64,000 nucleotides of DNA, taken from positions 4,140,805 through 4,204,804 of the forward strand of contig NZ_CM001974.1 of assembly GCF_000406105.1 (NCBI RefSeq), written 5' to 3'. A program made the translations under genes and the position numbers. The notes below the pieces were generated by a model. The model made no database searches. It saw only the letters and a program-made list of their open reading frames with translations, and was not told the DNA's origin. This document shows, one piece after another, positions 20,983 to 32,365 of this stretch. Position 1 is the first letter of the stretch; each line of letters begins with the position of its first letter. The DNA is from Dickeya chrysanthemi NCPPB 402 (GTDB lineage: Bacteria > Pseudomonadota > Gammaproteobacteria > Enterobacterales > Enterobacteriaceae).

Positions 20983-21999
20983 ATGAACCCGTTCTATAAG
21001 CGCCATTTTTTACGGCTGATGGATTTCACGCCCGCTGAAATCAGCAGCCTACTGACTCTCGCCGCTACCCTCAAAAACAATAAGAAAAACGGCACCGAGG
21101 CCCGCCACCTGCAAGGCAAAAACATCGCACTCATCTTCGAAAAAGATTCGACCCGCACTCGCTGCTCTTTCGAAGTTGCTGCGTATGATCAGGGCGCTCA
21201 GGTCACGTATCTCGGCCCCAGCGGCAGCCAGATCGGCCATAAAGAATCGATGAAAGACACCGCCCGGGTGCTGGGCCGTATGTACGACGGCATCCAGTAT
21301 CGCGGTTATGGTCAGGTGCTGGTGGAAACACTGGCGGAGTTTTCCGGCGTGCCGGTATGGAACGGCCTGACCAACGAATTCCACCCAACCCAGTTGCTGG
21401 CGGATTTGTTGACCATGCAGGAACACCTGCCGGGTAAACCGCTGTCGGGCATGAAACTGGCCTATGTGGGCGACACCCGCAATAACATGGGCAACAGTAT
21501 GCTGGAAGCGGCGGCCATCACCGGGCTGGACCTGAGATTAATCGCGCCGAAAGCCTGCTGGCCGGAGGCAGGTCTGGTGGCGGAGTGCCGGGCGGCGGCG
21601 GCCAAAACCGGCGGTTCGATTACGCTGACGGAAGACGTGGCGGCCGGGGTCAACGGCGTGGATTTTATCTACACCGATGTGTGGGTCTCGATGGGAGAGC
21701 CGAAAGAGGTGTGGCAACAGCGTATCGACCTGCTGCGGCCTTATCAGGTCAACGCTGCGATGATCGCCGCCACCGGCAATCCACAAGTGAAATTTTTGCA
21801 TTGCCTGCCGGCATTTCACGACGATCAGACCACCCTCGGCAAACAAATGGCCGAGCAGTACGGCCTGCACAACGGCATGGAAGTCACCAACGATGTGTTT
21901 GAATCCACCCACAGCATTGTGTTTGATCAGGCGGAAAACCGCATGCACACCATCAAAGCGGTGATGGTGGCGACGTTAAGTCAGAGCGTCGAGATGTAA
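20983..21999 (+). CDS. argI: Anabolic ornithine carbamoyltransferase
   Basis: 338 aa from ATG 20983 ([16 protein letters not shown]), preceded by GGAGAAGAC. Forms citrulline from ornithine and carbamoyl phosphate in arginine synthesis. Carbamoyl-phosphate motif [10 protein letters not shown] and [13 protein letters not shown] are intact. ARG boxes upstream and its place between rraB and tabA identify it as the anabolic enzyme, in contrast to arcB 9 kb to the left, which lacks such boxes. Confidence 0.96.
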   Translation: MNPFYKRHFLRLMDFTPAEISSLLTLAATLKNNKKNGTEARHLQGKNIALIFEKDSTRTRCSFEVAAYDQGAQVTYLGPSGSQIGHKESMKDTARVLGRMYDGIQYRGYGQVLVETLAEFSGVPVWNGLTNEFHPTQLLADLLTMQEHLPGKPLSGMKLAYVGDTRNNMGNSMLEAAAITGLDLRLIAPKACWPEAGLVAECRAAAAKTGGSITLTEDVAAGVNGVDFIYTDVWVSMGEPKEVWQQRIDLLRPYQVNAAMIAATGNPQVKFLHCLPAFHDDQTTLGKQMAEQYGLHNGMEVTNDVFESTHSIVFDQAENRMHTIKAVMVATLSQSVEM

Positions 22000-22013
22000 A
22001 CGGTGGAAACAGT

Positions 22014-22073
22014 GAGCCACATCCAGTGACGATGTGGCTCAACAATGGGCCGGATAACCAACGTTATCGGCCC
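22014..22073. terminator. Two hairpins between argI and bgl
   Basis: GAGCCACATC/GATGTGGCTC (22014-22040) and TGGGCCGATAAC-type stem with GTTATCGGCCCA (about 22045-22073) lie between the convergent argI and beta-glucosidase genes. Neither has a strong T tract; they probably act as a bidirectional end signal. Confidence 0.4.
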
Positions 22074-22094
22074 ACACGTCCATCCTGACGCGGC

Positions 22095-23603
<1,509 letters not shown>

Positions 23604-23752
23604 TAAACTCGTCAGGACAAATAACAGGGAGCCGGGATACGGTAAGATCAGGCAAAGGGAGGAGAGGAAATGGTACGGCGAGGAGCTCAACAACAGCGGG
23701 AGAGCGCATTGCGCACTCTCCCGGTAAGGCGTGACGGCTTTCGGCAGTCGGG

Positions 23753-24334
<582 letters not shown>

Positions 24335-24394
24335 TTACGGCGAAACACCCAGCCGCAACCGATTGCCCACCGCGAAAAGAGCGTATTTTTCTGC

Positions 24395-24422
24395 TTGAAT
24401 TCACCTCTTCGGCGCGTATAAT
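24395..24422 (+). promoter_or_regulatory. pyrBI promoter
   Basis: TTGAAT (24395-24400) and TATAAT (24417-24422) with 16-bp spacing, 26 bases before the pyrL leader start. A clean sigma-70 promoter just ahead of the attenuator. Confidence 0.8.
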
Positions 24423-24447
24423 TCCGGACAATTTGCCGGGAGGGAAC

Positions 24448-24558
24448 ATGTCTAACGCTGCTGTTTTTGTGGGTGTCGCACCGCAACTGCCTGTTGGCAG
24501 CATGACGGCGTTTTTCCTTCCGTTGCCTGACCGATTTGTAAAAAAAGCCCCTCGTTGA
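24448..24558 (+). CDS. pyrL: pyrBI operon leader peptide
   Basis: 36 codons: [17 protein letters not shown]..., ending VKKAPR. GGGAGG precedes the ATG. A T-rich pause segment (GTTTTTCCTTCCG) lies inside, and the stop codon lies within the loop/stem of the terminator hairpin. This is the UTP-sensing attenuation layout: when UTP is low, polymerase pauses, the ribosome catches up and blocks the hairpin. The peptide itself need not be functional. Confidence 0.9.
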   Translation: MSNAAVFVGVAPQLPVGSMTAFFLPLPDRFVKKAPR

Positions 24559-24570
24559 GGGGCTTTTTTT
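24541..24570 (+). terminator. pyrBI attenuator
   Basis: Stem AAGCCCCTC / GAGGGGCTT with a 3-nt loop, followed by eight T. It overlaps the last codons of pyrL, so translation of the leader can disrupt it. Confidence 0.92.
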
Positions 24571-24632
24571 TGTCCTGTCGCCGCCAGCCATACCGTTTGT
24601 TTACCGGGCCTAACCGAGGGGAGCATAGCCAC

Positions 24633-26049
<1,417 letters not shown>

Positions 26050-26058
26050 TACCGGATT

Positions 26059-26115
26059 GCCGTCAGGAAAACGCCGTCCATCGTGTTGCGGCATTGGCCT
26101 GACGGCGGGCTTTTT
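26059..26115 (+). terminator. Hairpin after pyrI
   Basis: GCCGTCAGG (26059-26067) pairs with CCTGACGGC (26098-26106), followed by GGGCTTTTT. The long loop makes it a modest terminator between pyrI and ridA. Confidence 0.5.
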
Positions 26116-26162
26116 GGAATAATGCAGGAGTCGCATCGTTTCAGACATAATCAGGAGAAAAC

Positions 26163-26549
26163 ATGTCACGCATTATCAGTACGGAACAGGCCCCGGCCGC
26201 TATCGGCCCTTACGTTCAGGGTGTTGACCTCGGCAGCATGATCATCACTTCCGGCCAGATCCCGGTAGACCCGAAAACCGGTCTGGTGCCGGACGACGTT
26301 ACCGCGCAGGCTCGCCAGTCGCTGGAAAACGTGAGAGCGATTGTGGAAGCAGCCGGTCTGAAAGTGAACAACATCGTCAAAACCACGGTGTTTGTGAAAG
26401 ATCTAAACGACTTCGCCACAGTTAACGCTGCGTACGAAGCCTTTTTCACCGAGCACAACGCGCCGTTCCCGGCCCGCTCTTGCGTGGAAGTGGCTCGCCT
26501 GCCAAAAGACGTGAAAATCGAAATCGAAGCCATCGCGGTTCGCGGTTAA
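26163..26549 (+). CDS. ridA: 2-iminobutanoate/2-iminopropanoate deaminase
   Basis: 128 aa RidA/YjgF family. Hydrolyses reactive enamine/imine products of PLP enzymes such as threonine dehydratase. FPARSCVEVARLPKDVKIEI contains the substrate Arg (family R105) and the conserved C-terminal strand with Glu. Trimeric cytosolic protein. Position after pyrBI matches E. coli. Confidence 0.97.
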   Translation: MSRIISTEQAPAAIGPYVQGVDLGSMIITSGQIPVDPKTGLVPDDVTAQARQSLENVRAIVEAAGLKVNNIVKTTVFVKDLNDFATVNAAYEAFFTEHNAPFPARSCVEVARLPKDVKIEIEAIAVRG

Positions 26550-26610
26550 GTTCCCCGGCATCACAGGCAGGAATGATGATTGATTGTAAATGTCATCATG
26601 CCTGAATAGA

Positions 26611-26640
26611 CGAACCCCGGCTGATACCGGGGTTTCGTTT
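26611..26640 (+). terminator. ridA terminator
   Basis: CGAACCCCGG / CCGGGGTTTCG stem with 6-nt loop, followed by a short T stretch. An additional inverted repeat, CAGGCA...TGCCTG, lies just before it (26570-26605). Confidence 0.8.
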
Positions 26641-26683
26641 ATCCGATGAGTTTTAAATCTGACTTTCTTATCCTTAAACATCA

Positions 26684-26835
26684 CCGGATGACGCGCAATT
26701 TAAGCATGCACAGGTAGTTTCAGGCTGTTTTTTCTGAGCGAGTGCCGATACGACGATTTCCTTTAACCTCGCAAAGCAGCGTTCAACAACGACATTGCGT
26801 TTTCTGTACAATCGAGTTTTCGGTGCCCATCCTGG
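26684..26835 (-). pseudogene. IS5-like transposase C-terminal remnant
   Basis: On the minus strand one frame reads LYRKRNVVVERCFARLKE and then shifts. The next frame continues RRIGTRSEKTA, a stop, then NYLCMLKLR. Together these match the C-terminal end of IS5-group DDE transposases (pattern YRKRNVVERCF-RLK-RRIATR-EKTA-NYL-MLKL). At least one frameshift and one stop are present, and no terminal inverted repeats or upstream catalytic part are seen. It marks the left edge of the AT-rich hormone island. Confidence 0.7.
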
Positions 26836-27199
26836 CTGGTTTTTTATTCGATTTGAAAGAACACCTCACCCCAATATGCCACTCATCACCTGTCTGTACT
26901 CAAGATAAGAACGACCACCTTTGGAAGCGATTCGTTAAGGTGATAACATGGAGTAAATCAGTACCCAGGCATTATCAGGGATAATCGTAACGAGCTAAGT
27001 AAAAAGACTTCTTATGATTAAATTATGCATTAAATTGTACCAAAAATAATTACGATACACAGCCTAATAACGTGCAGACGCAGAGGCTCTGCTTTTGATA
27101 TTGCGTTCAAAAGAGTTAATACAAGAATGTTCCTATATACCCATAGAGAGAAATTGGCGTTACTTTCGTGAAGAAAGTGAAACAAAAGAGCGATATATC
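26836..27199. other. Intergenic region upstream of pre-etz-like gene
   Basis: About 360 bases of low-GC sequence. Minus-strand reading immediately next to the IS remnant gives WAPKTR, a plausible continuation of the decayed transposase. The rest holds the promoter of the cytokinin operon, which I could not place exactly. A reading frame with TTG start at 27095 runs into the next gene without a stop. Confidence 0.4.
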
Positions 27200-27709
27200 A
27201 TGAAAACAATAACACTCAATGTAAATGTAAATGTCAGGCACGTCCCGAAGCACAGGTTTAAACCTGATTTCTTTGAGCGCGTTGTAATAGCCGAGGCTCT
27301 CTCATATGAGAATTTATCGCTTTTACCTTTAGCCAACATTCTAATTAAAAAAGAAATATTACTTTATGAACAAGAAGTTATTCTTTTTATGGGTGATGAC
27401 AATATCAAATTCCTGATGAAAAATGTTAACAACGAAAAAATAGAAGGTATTATGATTTCATCACCCGATTATTTTGATGAATCCTCCTCTCCGATGGAAA
27501 AAAGAAAAATTGCAGTACGCCGATTGCCATGGAGCAAAGAAATATTTTACAAAGAAAATAGTCATGAGTGGTGTTTTTGTCTGCCAGGACAAATTTATAA
27601 CAGCAAGTTAGATATTTATGGTAAATGGCGAGATGGTTTACATGAACATTTAAACCGTATTATGACTGGTTTTCTGCACGCAAGAAAAAACCAATACCAC
27701 TTAGATTGA
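27200..27709 (+). CDS. Cytokinin-operon companion protein (pre-etz-like)
   Basis: 169 aa from ATG 27200 (MKTITLNVNVNVRHVPK). The frame is open upstream to a TTG at 27095, so 35 more residues are possible. No domain is recognised: no signal peptide, no membrane span, a mixed alpha/beta composition, and a C-terminal part rich in aromatic residues (EWCFCLPGQIYNSKLDIYGK). It ends 15 bases before ipt and shares its operon. The length and position recall the pre-etz gene described upstream of the isopentenyl transferase etz in gall-forming Pantoea agglomerans; that link is from memory and not checked by alignment. Low GC, like ipt. Function unknown. Confidence 0.72.
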   Translation: MKTITLNVNVNVRHVPKHRFKPDFFERVVIAEALSYENLSLLPLANILIKKEILLYEQEVILFMGDDNIKFLMKNVNNEKIEGIMISSPDYFDESSSPMEKRKIAVRRLPWSKEIFYKENSHEWCFCLPGQIYNSKLDIYGKWRDGLHEHLNRIMTGFLHARKNQYHLD

Positions 27710-27724
27710 CCTAAAGGAGGGAAT

Positions 27725-28444
27725 ATGAGCAAGATACTTTATCTTTTATGGGGACCGACATCTACGGGGAAAACCACCCATTCGGTCATGCTTGCAAAAA
27801 AATATGGTTTCCCCGTGATAGCGCTGGATCGGTTTCAAGGGTATCAGGAGATCATGACCGGGAGTGGCGCGCCTGAACATAGTGAACTGCAAGGAACAGA
27901 AAGGATATATATTACTCCATCCAAACACCTGACCGAACGCGTTGTGTCTTCCGAAGAAGCTCATGAGATTCTTAAGCAAAAAACATCCTCTTTATTAAAA
28001 AAACACGCAAGTGTTATCATTGAAGGCGGCTCGGTGTCATTACTGACAAGAATGGTAAGCGATGATTACTGGTCATCTTTCTCATGGCTAATAAAAAAAT
28101 TTCATACACCATCCAGAACAGTTTTCATTGAAAAGACCCAAAAAAGAGTTTTCAGGATGATCTATCCACAAGGTGACAGACCATCAACACTAAAAGAAAC
28201 AAGTCTTTTTTTCAGGGATCACCATACCGTTGAACCATTAGAAGATATTGATGGTTATCGTATAATAATACAGTACTGCAAAGACAATAATATGAATTTT
28301 GACTCTATTGATAAACTAAATAACGATGAAAAAGATAACATCATCGATCTCATTACCAATGAATATTACGAACACGCTTTATGGCAAGAAAAGAATTTCC
28401 CTGGTTTCCCTGCCTCATGGTCATGGCAGATGTTAAAGGACTGA
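27725..28444 (+). CDS. ipt: Adenylate isopentenyltransferase (cytokinin synthesis)
   Basis: 239 aa, the length of Agrobacterium Tmr/Tzs. Transfers a prenyl group from DMAPP or HMBDP to the N6 of AMP, the committed step to isopentenyl-adenine or zeatin cytokinins. Family motifs: P-loop-like WGPTSTGKTT (9-18), LDRFQ (Asp35), TGSGAP (45-50), GTERIYI, and EGGSVSLL. A tRNA-prenylating MiaA would be about 310 aa with a different C-terminus, so this is the AMP-type enzyme. AAAGGAGG lies 6 bases before ATG. Low GC and IS remnant nearby suggest horizontal acquisition. Confidence 0.92.
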   Translation: MSKILYLLWGPTSTGKTTHSVMLAKKYGFPVIALDRFQGYQEIMTGSGAPEHSELQGTERIYITPSKHLTERVVSSEEAHEILKQKTSSLLKKHASVIIEGGSVSLLTRMVSDDYWSSFSWLIKKFHTPSRTVFIEKTQKRVFRMIYPQGDRPSTLKETSLFFRDHHTVEPLEDIDGYRIIIQYCKDNNMNFDSIDKLNNDEKDNIIDLITNEYYEHALWQEKNFPGFPASWSWQMLKD

Positions 28445-28488
28445 ATACTTATTGAGTAGAGAAAACTGTTATCACAATATTACTACCT

Positions 28489-28632
28489 TATACCCGTCAT
28501 ACTTCACGTTGCAGGTGTGCTGGCGTTATTACTCGGCCCATCCCTGGGCCCCGCGCCTTTGGGGCCGCAGCACGCTGCGTTGTTCAACACGCCAGCGTGT
28601 TGGCCTGCAGCTCGAATTATTTTGAGTATACC
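28489..28632. repeat. Intergenic imperfect palindrome, copy 2
   Basis: Begins TATACCCGTCATACTTCACG and ends CTCGAATTATTTTGAGTATA, the same termini as the copy at 16871. The interior differs: GGCCCATCCCTGGGCC and CGCGCCTTTGGGGCC make extra GC stems, and CTGGCGT / ACGCCAG pair across the element. It lies between the convergent ipt and iaaH genes and may act as their shared terminator. Confidence 0.75.
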
Positions 28633-28805
28633 CTATGACTATTTTGTCCAGAATAATGGACATTAATACTACCAGCATCAAAAATCATATTGACTCCTTG
28701 TAAATATTTTTTCATTTAACCATACCGCTTTAATTTTTTGAATTCGATTTATTATGGTGTACCACCACATCGTTGAGTGATGGGTGACAGATTCTTTATT
28801 TATCT

Positions 28806-30146
28806 TTACGGCTTTATGATGGTTTCTATGCGGGCAGCCATGTTTAGCAGATAGCTGTCTCTTCCACGTGAGGCATCAAAACTGAGCCCCACAGGTAATG
28901 CGCCTTCTGGCGCAACCGGAAGTGTGACAGAAGGCATCGCCGCATTACTGGCTAAATCGGTGTTACGAATGAGTTCAGCAAACAGTTCCGGCCGCCCAGT
29001 CTGGCTCAGAAGCGGAACCTGACGTGGAACCGTAGGATATACCAGCATATCAACGCCGTAAGTACTGAACAGCGTATCCATATCCAGCCGCAACCGGCCA
29101 ATATTTCTGACCGCAGAGACATAATCAGCAGGAGAAATACGGCCTCCTCCCAAATACTCGTGGATGATATTGCGGACATTTTTGTCACTGATGTTATCAA
29201 ACACCGCGGTTATCCTGTTTTCCCATCCCAGCGATAGCAATGCGCGAGGGAAATCGATGAAAAACTCATAAATCGGGAGCGTAAACGTTATTGTTTTATT
29301 AAGAGAAAAAACCGCCGCATCATCCACGTCTACGCATTCGAACCCGGCAAGTACCAGTTGGTTTATGGCATGCCGACAATGAGTCATAACGTCATCATCC
29401 AGTTCAGACCACATGGAAAGCGGGAGGCCTATCCGGCAGGGGAAATTCCCTTGTTCTGTGGGAGACAGTTCGTCACTGAAGAGTTGTGTATATAAAAAAT
29501 GGGCATCATTTGCCGTACGGGTTATCAGCCCAGGAGAATCTTTCGTGTGGGAAACAGGGATAATTCCGGACGATGACCAATGCCCGCTGGTGGGCCTGAA
29601 GCCGGTAATGCCGCAGAAAGAGGCCGGTATTCTTGCGGAGCCGCCGGTATCCGTTCCGATCGCCACCGGCACAATACCGGCCGCCACTGCGGCGGCACAA
29701 CCACTGCTGCTGCCGCCAATAGAATATCCGGGCGCAGAGGGGTTCTCCACCGCTCCCCAGTAAGGCTCGCAAGATGTGACGCCAAAGCACAGCTCATTCA
29801 TGTTGTTCTTACCAGCAACAACCGCGCCCAGTGATTTCAGCTTGCTGACGATAGCAGCGTCATGAGTGGCAATACAATCTGCCATTCCTTGTGTACCAAC
29901 CGTAACCGGAAGTCCGGCAACACAAATATTGTCCTTGAAAGAAACCGGGATACCATACAGCGGTGCGCCTTTATGAACATCCTTCGCCTTTTCGAATTGC
30001 TCTTCGGCATCATCAATTCGGATAAAGCAATTCAAATGACGCTGTTGCGCTTCGGCATTGAGCGCTTGCTGCCGAATGTCGGCGGCTGAAACTGTGCCGC
30101 GACGTAAATCACTGCACAGTGACTCAAGGGTATATTCTGAATACAT
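28806..30146 (-). CDS. iaaH: Indole-3-acetamide hydrolase
   Basis: 446 aa amidase-signature enzyme that converts indole-3-acetamide to the auxin IAA. The Ser-cisSer-Lys triad is complete: Lys71 in SFKDN, cis-Ser146 in GGSSSG, and nucleophile Ser170 in GTDTGGSARIP, spaced 24 apart as usual. A perfect AGGAGG lies 6 bases before ATG 30146. It is 84 bases downstream of iaaM in the same direction. The auxin assignment rests on this pairing, since amidase families are broad. Confidence 0.92.
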   Translation of the reverse strand: MYSEYTLESLCSDLRRGTVSAADIRQQALNAEAQQRHLNCFIRIDDAEEQFEKAKDVHKGAPLYGIPVSFKDNICVAGLPVTVGTQGMADCIATHDAAIVSKLKSLGAVVAGKNNMNELCFGVTSCEPYWGAVENPSAPGYSIGGSSSGCAAAVAAGIVPVAIGTDTGGSARIPASFCGITGFRPTSGHWSSSGIIPVSHTKDSPGLITRTANDAHFLYTQLFSDELSPTEQGNFPCRIGLPLSMWSELDDDVMTHCRHAINQLVLAGFECVDVDDAAVFSLNKTITFTLPIYEFFIDFPRALLSLGWENRITAVFDNISDKNVRNIIHEYLGGGRISPADYVSAVRNIGRLRLDMDTLFSTYGVDMLVYPTVPRQVPLLSQTGRPELFAELIRNTDLASNAAMPSVTLPVAPEGALPVGLSFDASRGRDSYLLNMAARIETIIKP

Positions 30147-30230
30147 ACATATCCTCCTACGCGTCGATTAACCATGCCACTCTTGCAATTAAAACCTTGC
30201 GCTGTATTTCTCAACTATTCTGGACACAAC

Positions 30231-31922
30231 CTAATAGCAGTAAGCACTGTGCATATCATCCAGCGGGTTACCCGGTAAAAGCGTCCCTCCTGCACTGCGT
30301 ATAACGGCACAGGCACTGTTCAGTGCCGTCTGCACAGCACCTTCAATCCAACCGCCCGTGAACGAGCAACCACATCCCGCCAGATATAACCCGGTATCTT
30401 TTTCTGGTGTATTTACATTCCTGAATTGAAAGAACAGGCGTTGTGAATAAACATCCTCGCCGGGGTAGTTGAGTTTGAAGGCACCGGCTGAATAAGGATC
30501 GACCAGCCAGTCATGGTGCAGAACATAACGTTCATAGTCGCCATCGGCAGGGATAAGGTGGCGGGCAAACTCCGGATGTATTTTGGCAAGATCATCAACA
30601 AGATACTGACATCGCTGCTTTTTATCAGGGATAGACAACAGCTTATGAGCATCATCCTCCCAGGTATAACTCAGCAGAACCACCCCTGGGCCATCCGGGT
30701 TATCAGGTTCGTAGTCAAGACAATAGACACCCCGGATAAACCCGTCAGACTGGATAGTGACGGGCAGAGAATGTTTGAGCCAAAATTTATTCTGGGTGAG
30801 CATAAACAGCTTTGACGAACCCGTCAGGTGTGTTTCTTTAACAGCACGAGATATGTCGCGCTCCAGAAAGGTTTCATCACCGGTCAGGCAGTGAACTATT
30901 TGCATGGTCCGGGTGCTGCTGGTAACAATCACCCGGTCAAAGGCGTATGTTTGCCCCTTGCCAGAGACAAGTTTTATTTCACCATTTTCTTTATATATTC
31001 GTTTTATTTCATTGAAACAGATACGCTCGCTTAGACAGGTATCGCCAATCTTCTGACTTACCAACCGCTCAGCCAACGTGGAAATTCCGCCAATAATCAG
31101 GCGTTGGTCATCCTCATAACCGTTGATGACCAGTCGCAAAATTTCAGTAAATCCAGCCTGATAGACGGGCAGGAAACCACCAGACCCGATCCCCAGCGAA
31201 CCAAAAAGTTCAAAATCATCGGGGCGGCACCACGAGACGCCTCCTGGTGGGGTATTGCTGGTAAACATTGTTACCAGAGCAGAATAAAAAGAGTAATCAC
31301 GAAATGCATCCAGCCAGGCTTGCCATGCCGTACGCGCCTTATCAAAACAATGTGACTTCAGCATGGCCGTTATGTCTCTTGGCGCAACAAGAGGCACACC
31401 ATTGTGCAGGTAACCTTCATTCAGTAAAGCCAGCCAGCCTTCATGAACACGGCTGAATAATGACGGTGGGGGATCGCCTGCCGGCCAGATATAGCGGACG
31501 CCACGATAATGCAGCTCGGTATCGACCACCCCAGGATCAGGAAAAGAAGCCGTAGTGGTGATGTCAAATCGATTCAAGTAATGGAACAAACAAGTCTCAC
31601 TGGATGGGAACCGCATTGCGCCCATCTCAGCGATAAGGTGCGGGTAGCGCAGATCAAACACCTGAGACCATGCCCTGCCGCCAACACGACGGTCACGAGC
31701 CTCAAACAGCGTAATATCTTTGACGCCGGCCCGCAGCAGCTCGGTCGCCGCCACCAGCCCGCTGATGCCAGCCCCTACAATCGCAACCCGCGGCGTAGGA
31801 ACGCCTGGGGGAAAATAACCGATGCGACCTTCAGCCTCACTGAGTTGCAGGAAGGGAGCATAGTCATACAACAGATCAACACAAGATGATGAATTTTCCA
31901 AGAATGCAGTAGGCTCTGACAT
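30231..31922 (-). CDS. iaaM: Tryptophan 2-monooxygenase
   Basis: 563 aa from ATG 31922; an in-frame TTG at 31934 would add four residues. A flavoenzyme of the amine-oxidase fold that turns L-tryptophan into indole-3-acetamide. The dinucleotide fold reads RVAIVGAGISGLVAATELL, followed by LFEARDRRVGGRAWS (the FAD ribose Glu and the GG doublet) and EMGAMRFP, the substrate-side motif. The C-terminal FAD motif includes LYLAGCGCSFTGGWIEGA. Length matches Pseudomonas savastanoi and Pantoea IaaM. First gene of iaaM-iaaH. Auxin made this way is known to affect virulence in Dickeya dadantii. Confidence 0.94.
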   Translation of the reverse strand: MSEPTAFLENSSSCVDLLYDYAPFLQLSEAEGRIGYFPPGVPTPRVAIVGAGISGLVAATELLRAGVKDITLFEARDRRVGGRAWSQVFDLRYPHLIAEMGAMRFPSSETCLFHYLNRFDITTTASFPDPGVVDTELHYRGVRYIWPAGDPPPSLFSRVHEGWLALLNEGYLHNGVPLVAPRDITAMLKSHCFDKARTAWQAWLDAFRDYSFYSALVTMFTSNTPPGGVSWCRPDDFELFGSLGIGSGGFLPVYQAGFTEILRLVINGYEDDQRLIIGGISTLAERLVSQKIGDTCLSERICFNEIKRIYKENGEIKLVSGKGQTYAFDRVIVTSSTRTMQIVHCLTGDETFLERDISRAVKETHLTGSSKLFMLTQNKFWLKHSLPVTIQSDGFIRGVYCLDYEPDNPDGPGVVLLSYTWEDDAHKLLSIPDKKQRCQYLVDDLAKIHPEFARHLIPADGDYERYVLHHDWLVDPYSAGAFKLNYPGEDVYSQRLFFQFRNVNTPEKDTGLYLAGCGCSFTGGWIEGAVQTALNSACAVIRSAGGTLLPGNPLDDMHSAYCY

Positions 31923-32365
31923 TTTCCCACCCAAAAAATAACCAAAAAATTAACAATTTATTTAGTTTTTAAACTTAAATTATTTTTTTATTAGCAAATA
32001 AGATAAATCCCAAGCAATAGTTCGCAATTGTAAAATTTACTGTAATAGATGAACGGATACCCAAGCCGCTACGCTCCGCCAGGTTCTTCGCTTCCCGGCC
32101 AGCCTGACACTGACGTATCGTTAATTCTGGTCATGACTTAGGCGATAAAAAACAAGACGCTATGTAGCAGTTCTTCTTGCCATCGCACCATCTTCTCGCG
32201 TTATTTTCGCTTCATCACCCCGCCATAGCGCAGCCTTCAGGGTAATTCGCACCAACCCGGTGCAATTTTTCGTCGTCTTTAGCGATAAGCACCTCATTTG
32301 CCACGCTGGCATGCTTTCTGCATTTTCCGTTGTATCTTCCATCAAGCGGAATGCAGGGGATGACA
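31923..32365. promoter_or_regulatory. Divergent region between iaaM and ATP-grasp operon
   Basis: 440 bases without a gene. The first 110 are extremely A/T rich and carry the iaaM promoter. From about 32040 the composition returns to host-like, marking the right edge of the hormone island. AGGGGA at 32355-32360 is the ribosome site of the ATP-grasp gene. No repeat or att-like duplication is seen at this edge. Confidence 0.5.

Noticed and set aside
31923..32365. Matching IS end at the right edge of the hormone island
   Set aside because: The sequence is A/T rich but no inverted repeat or transposase fragment matching the left remnant could be recognised.
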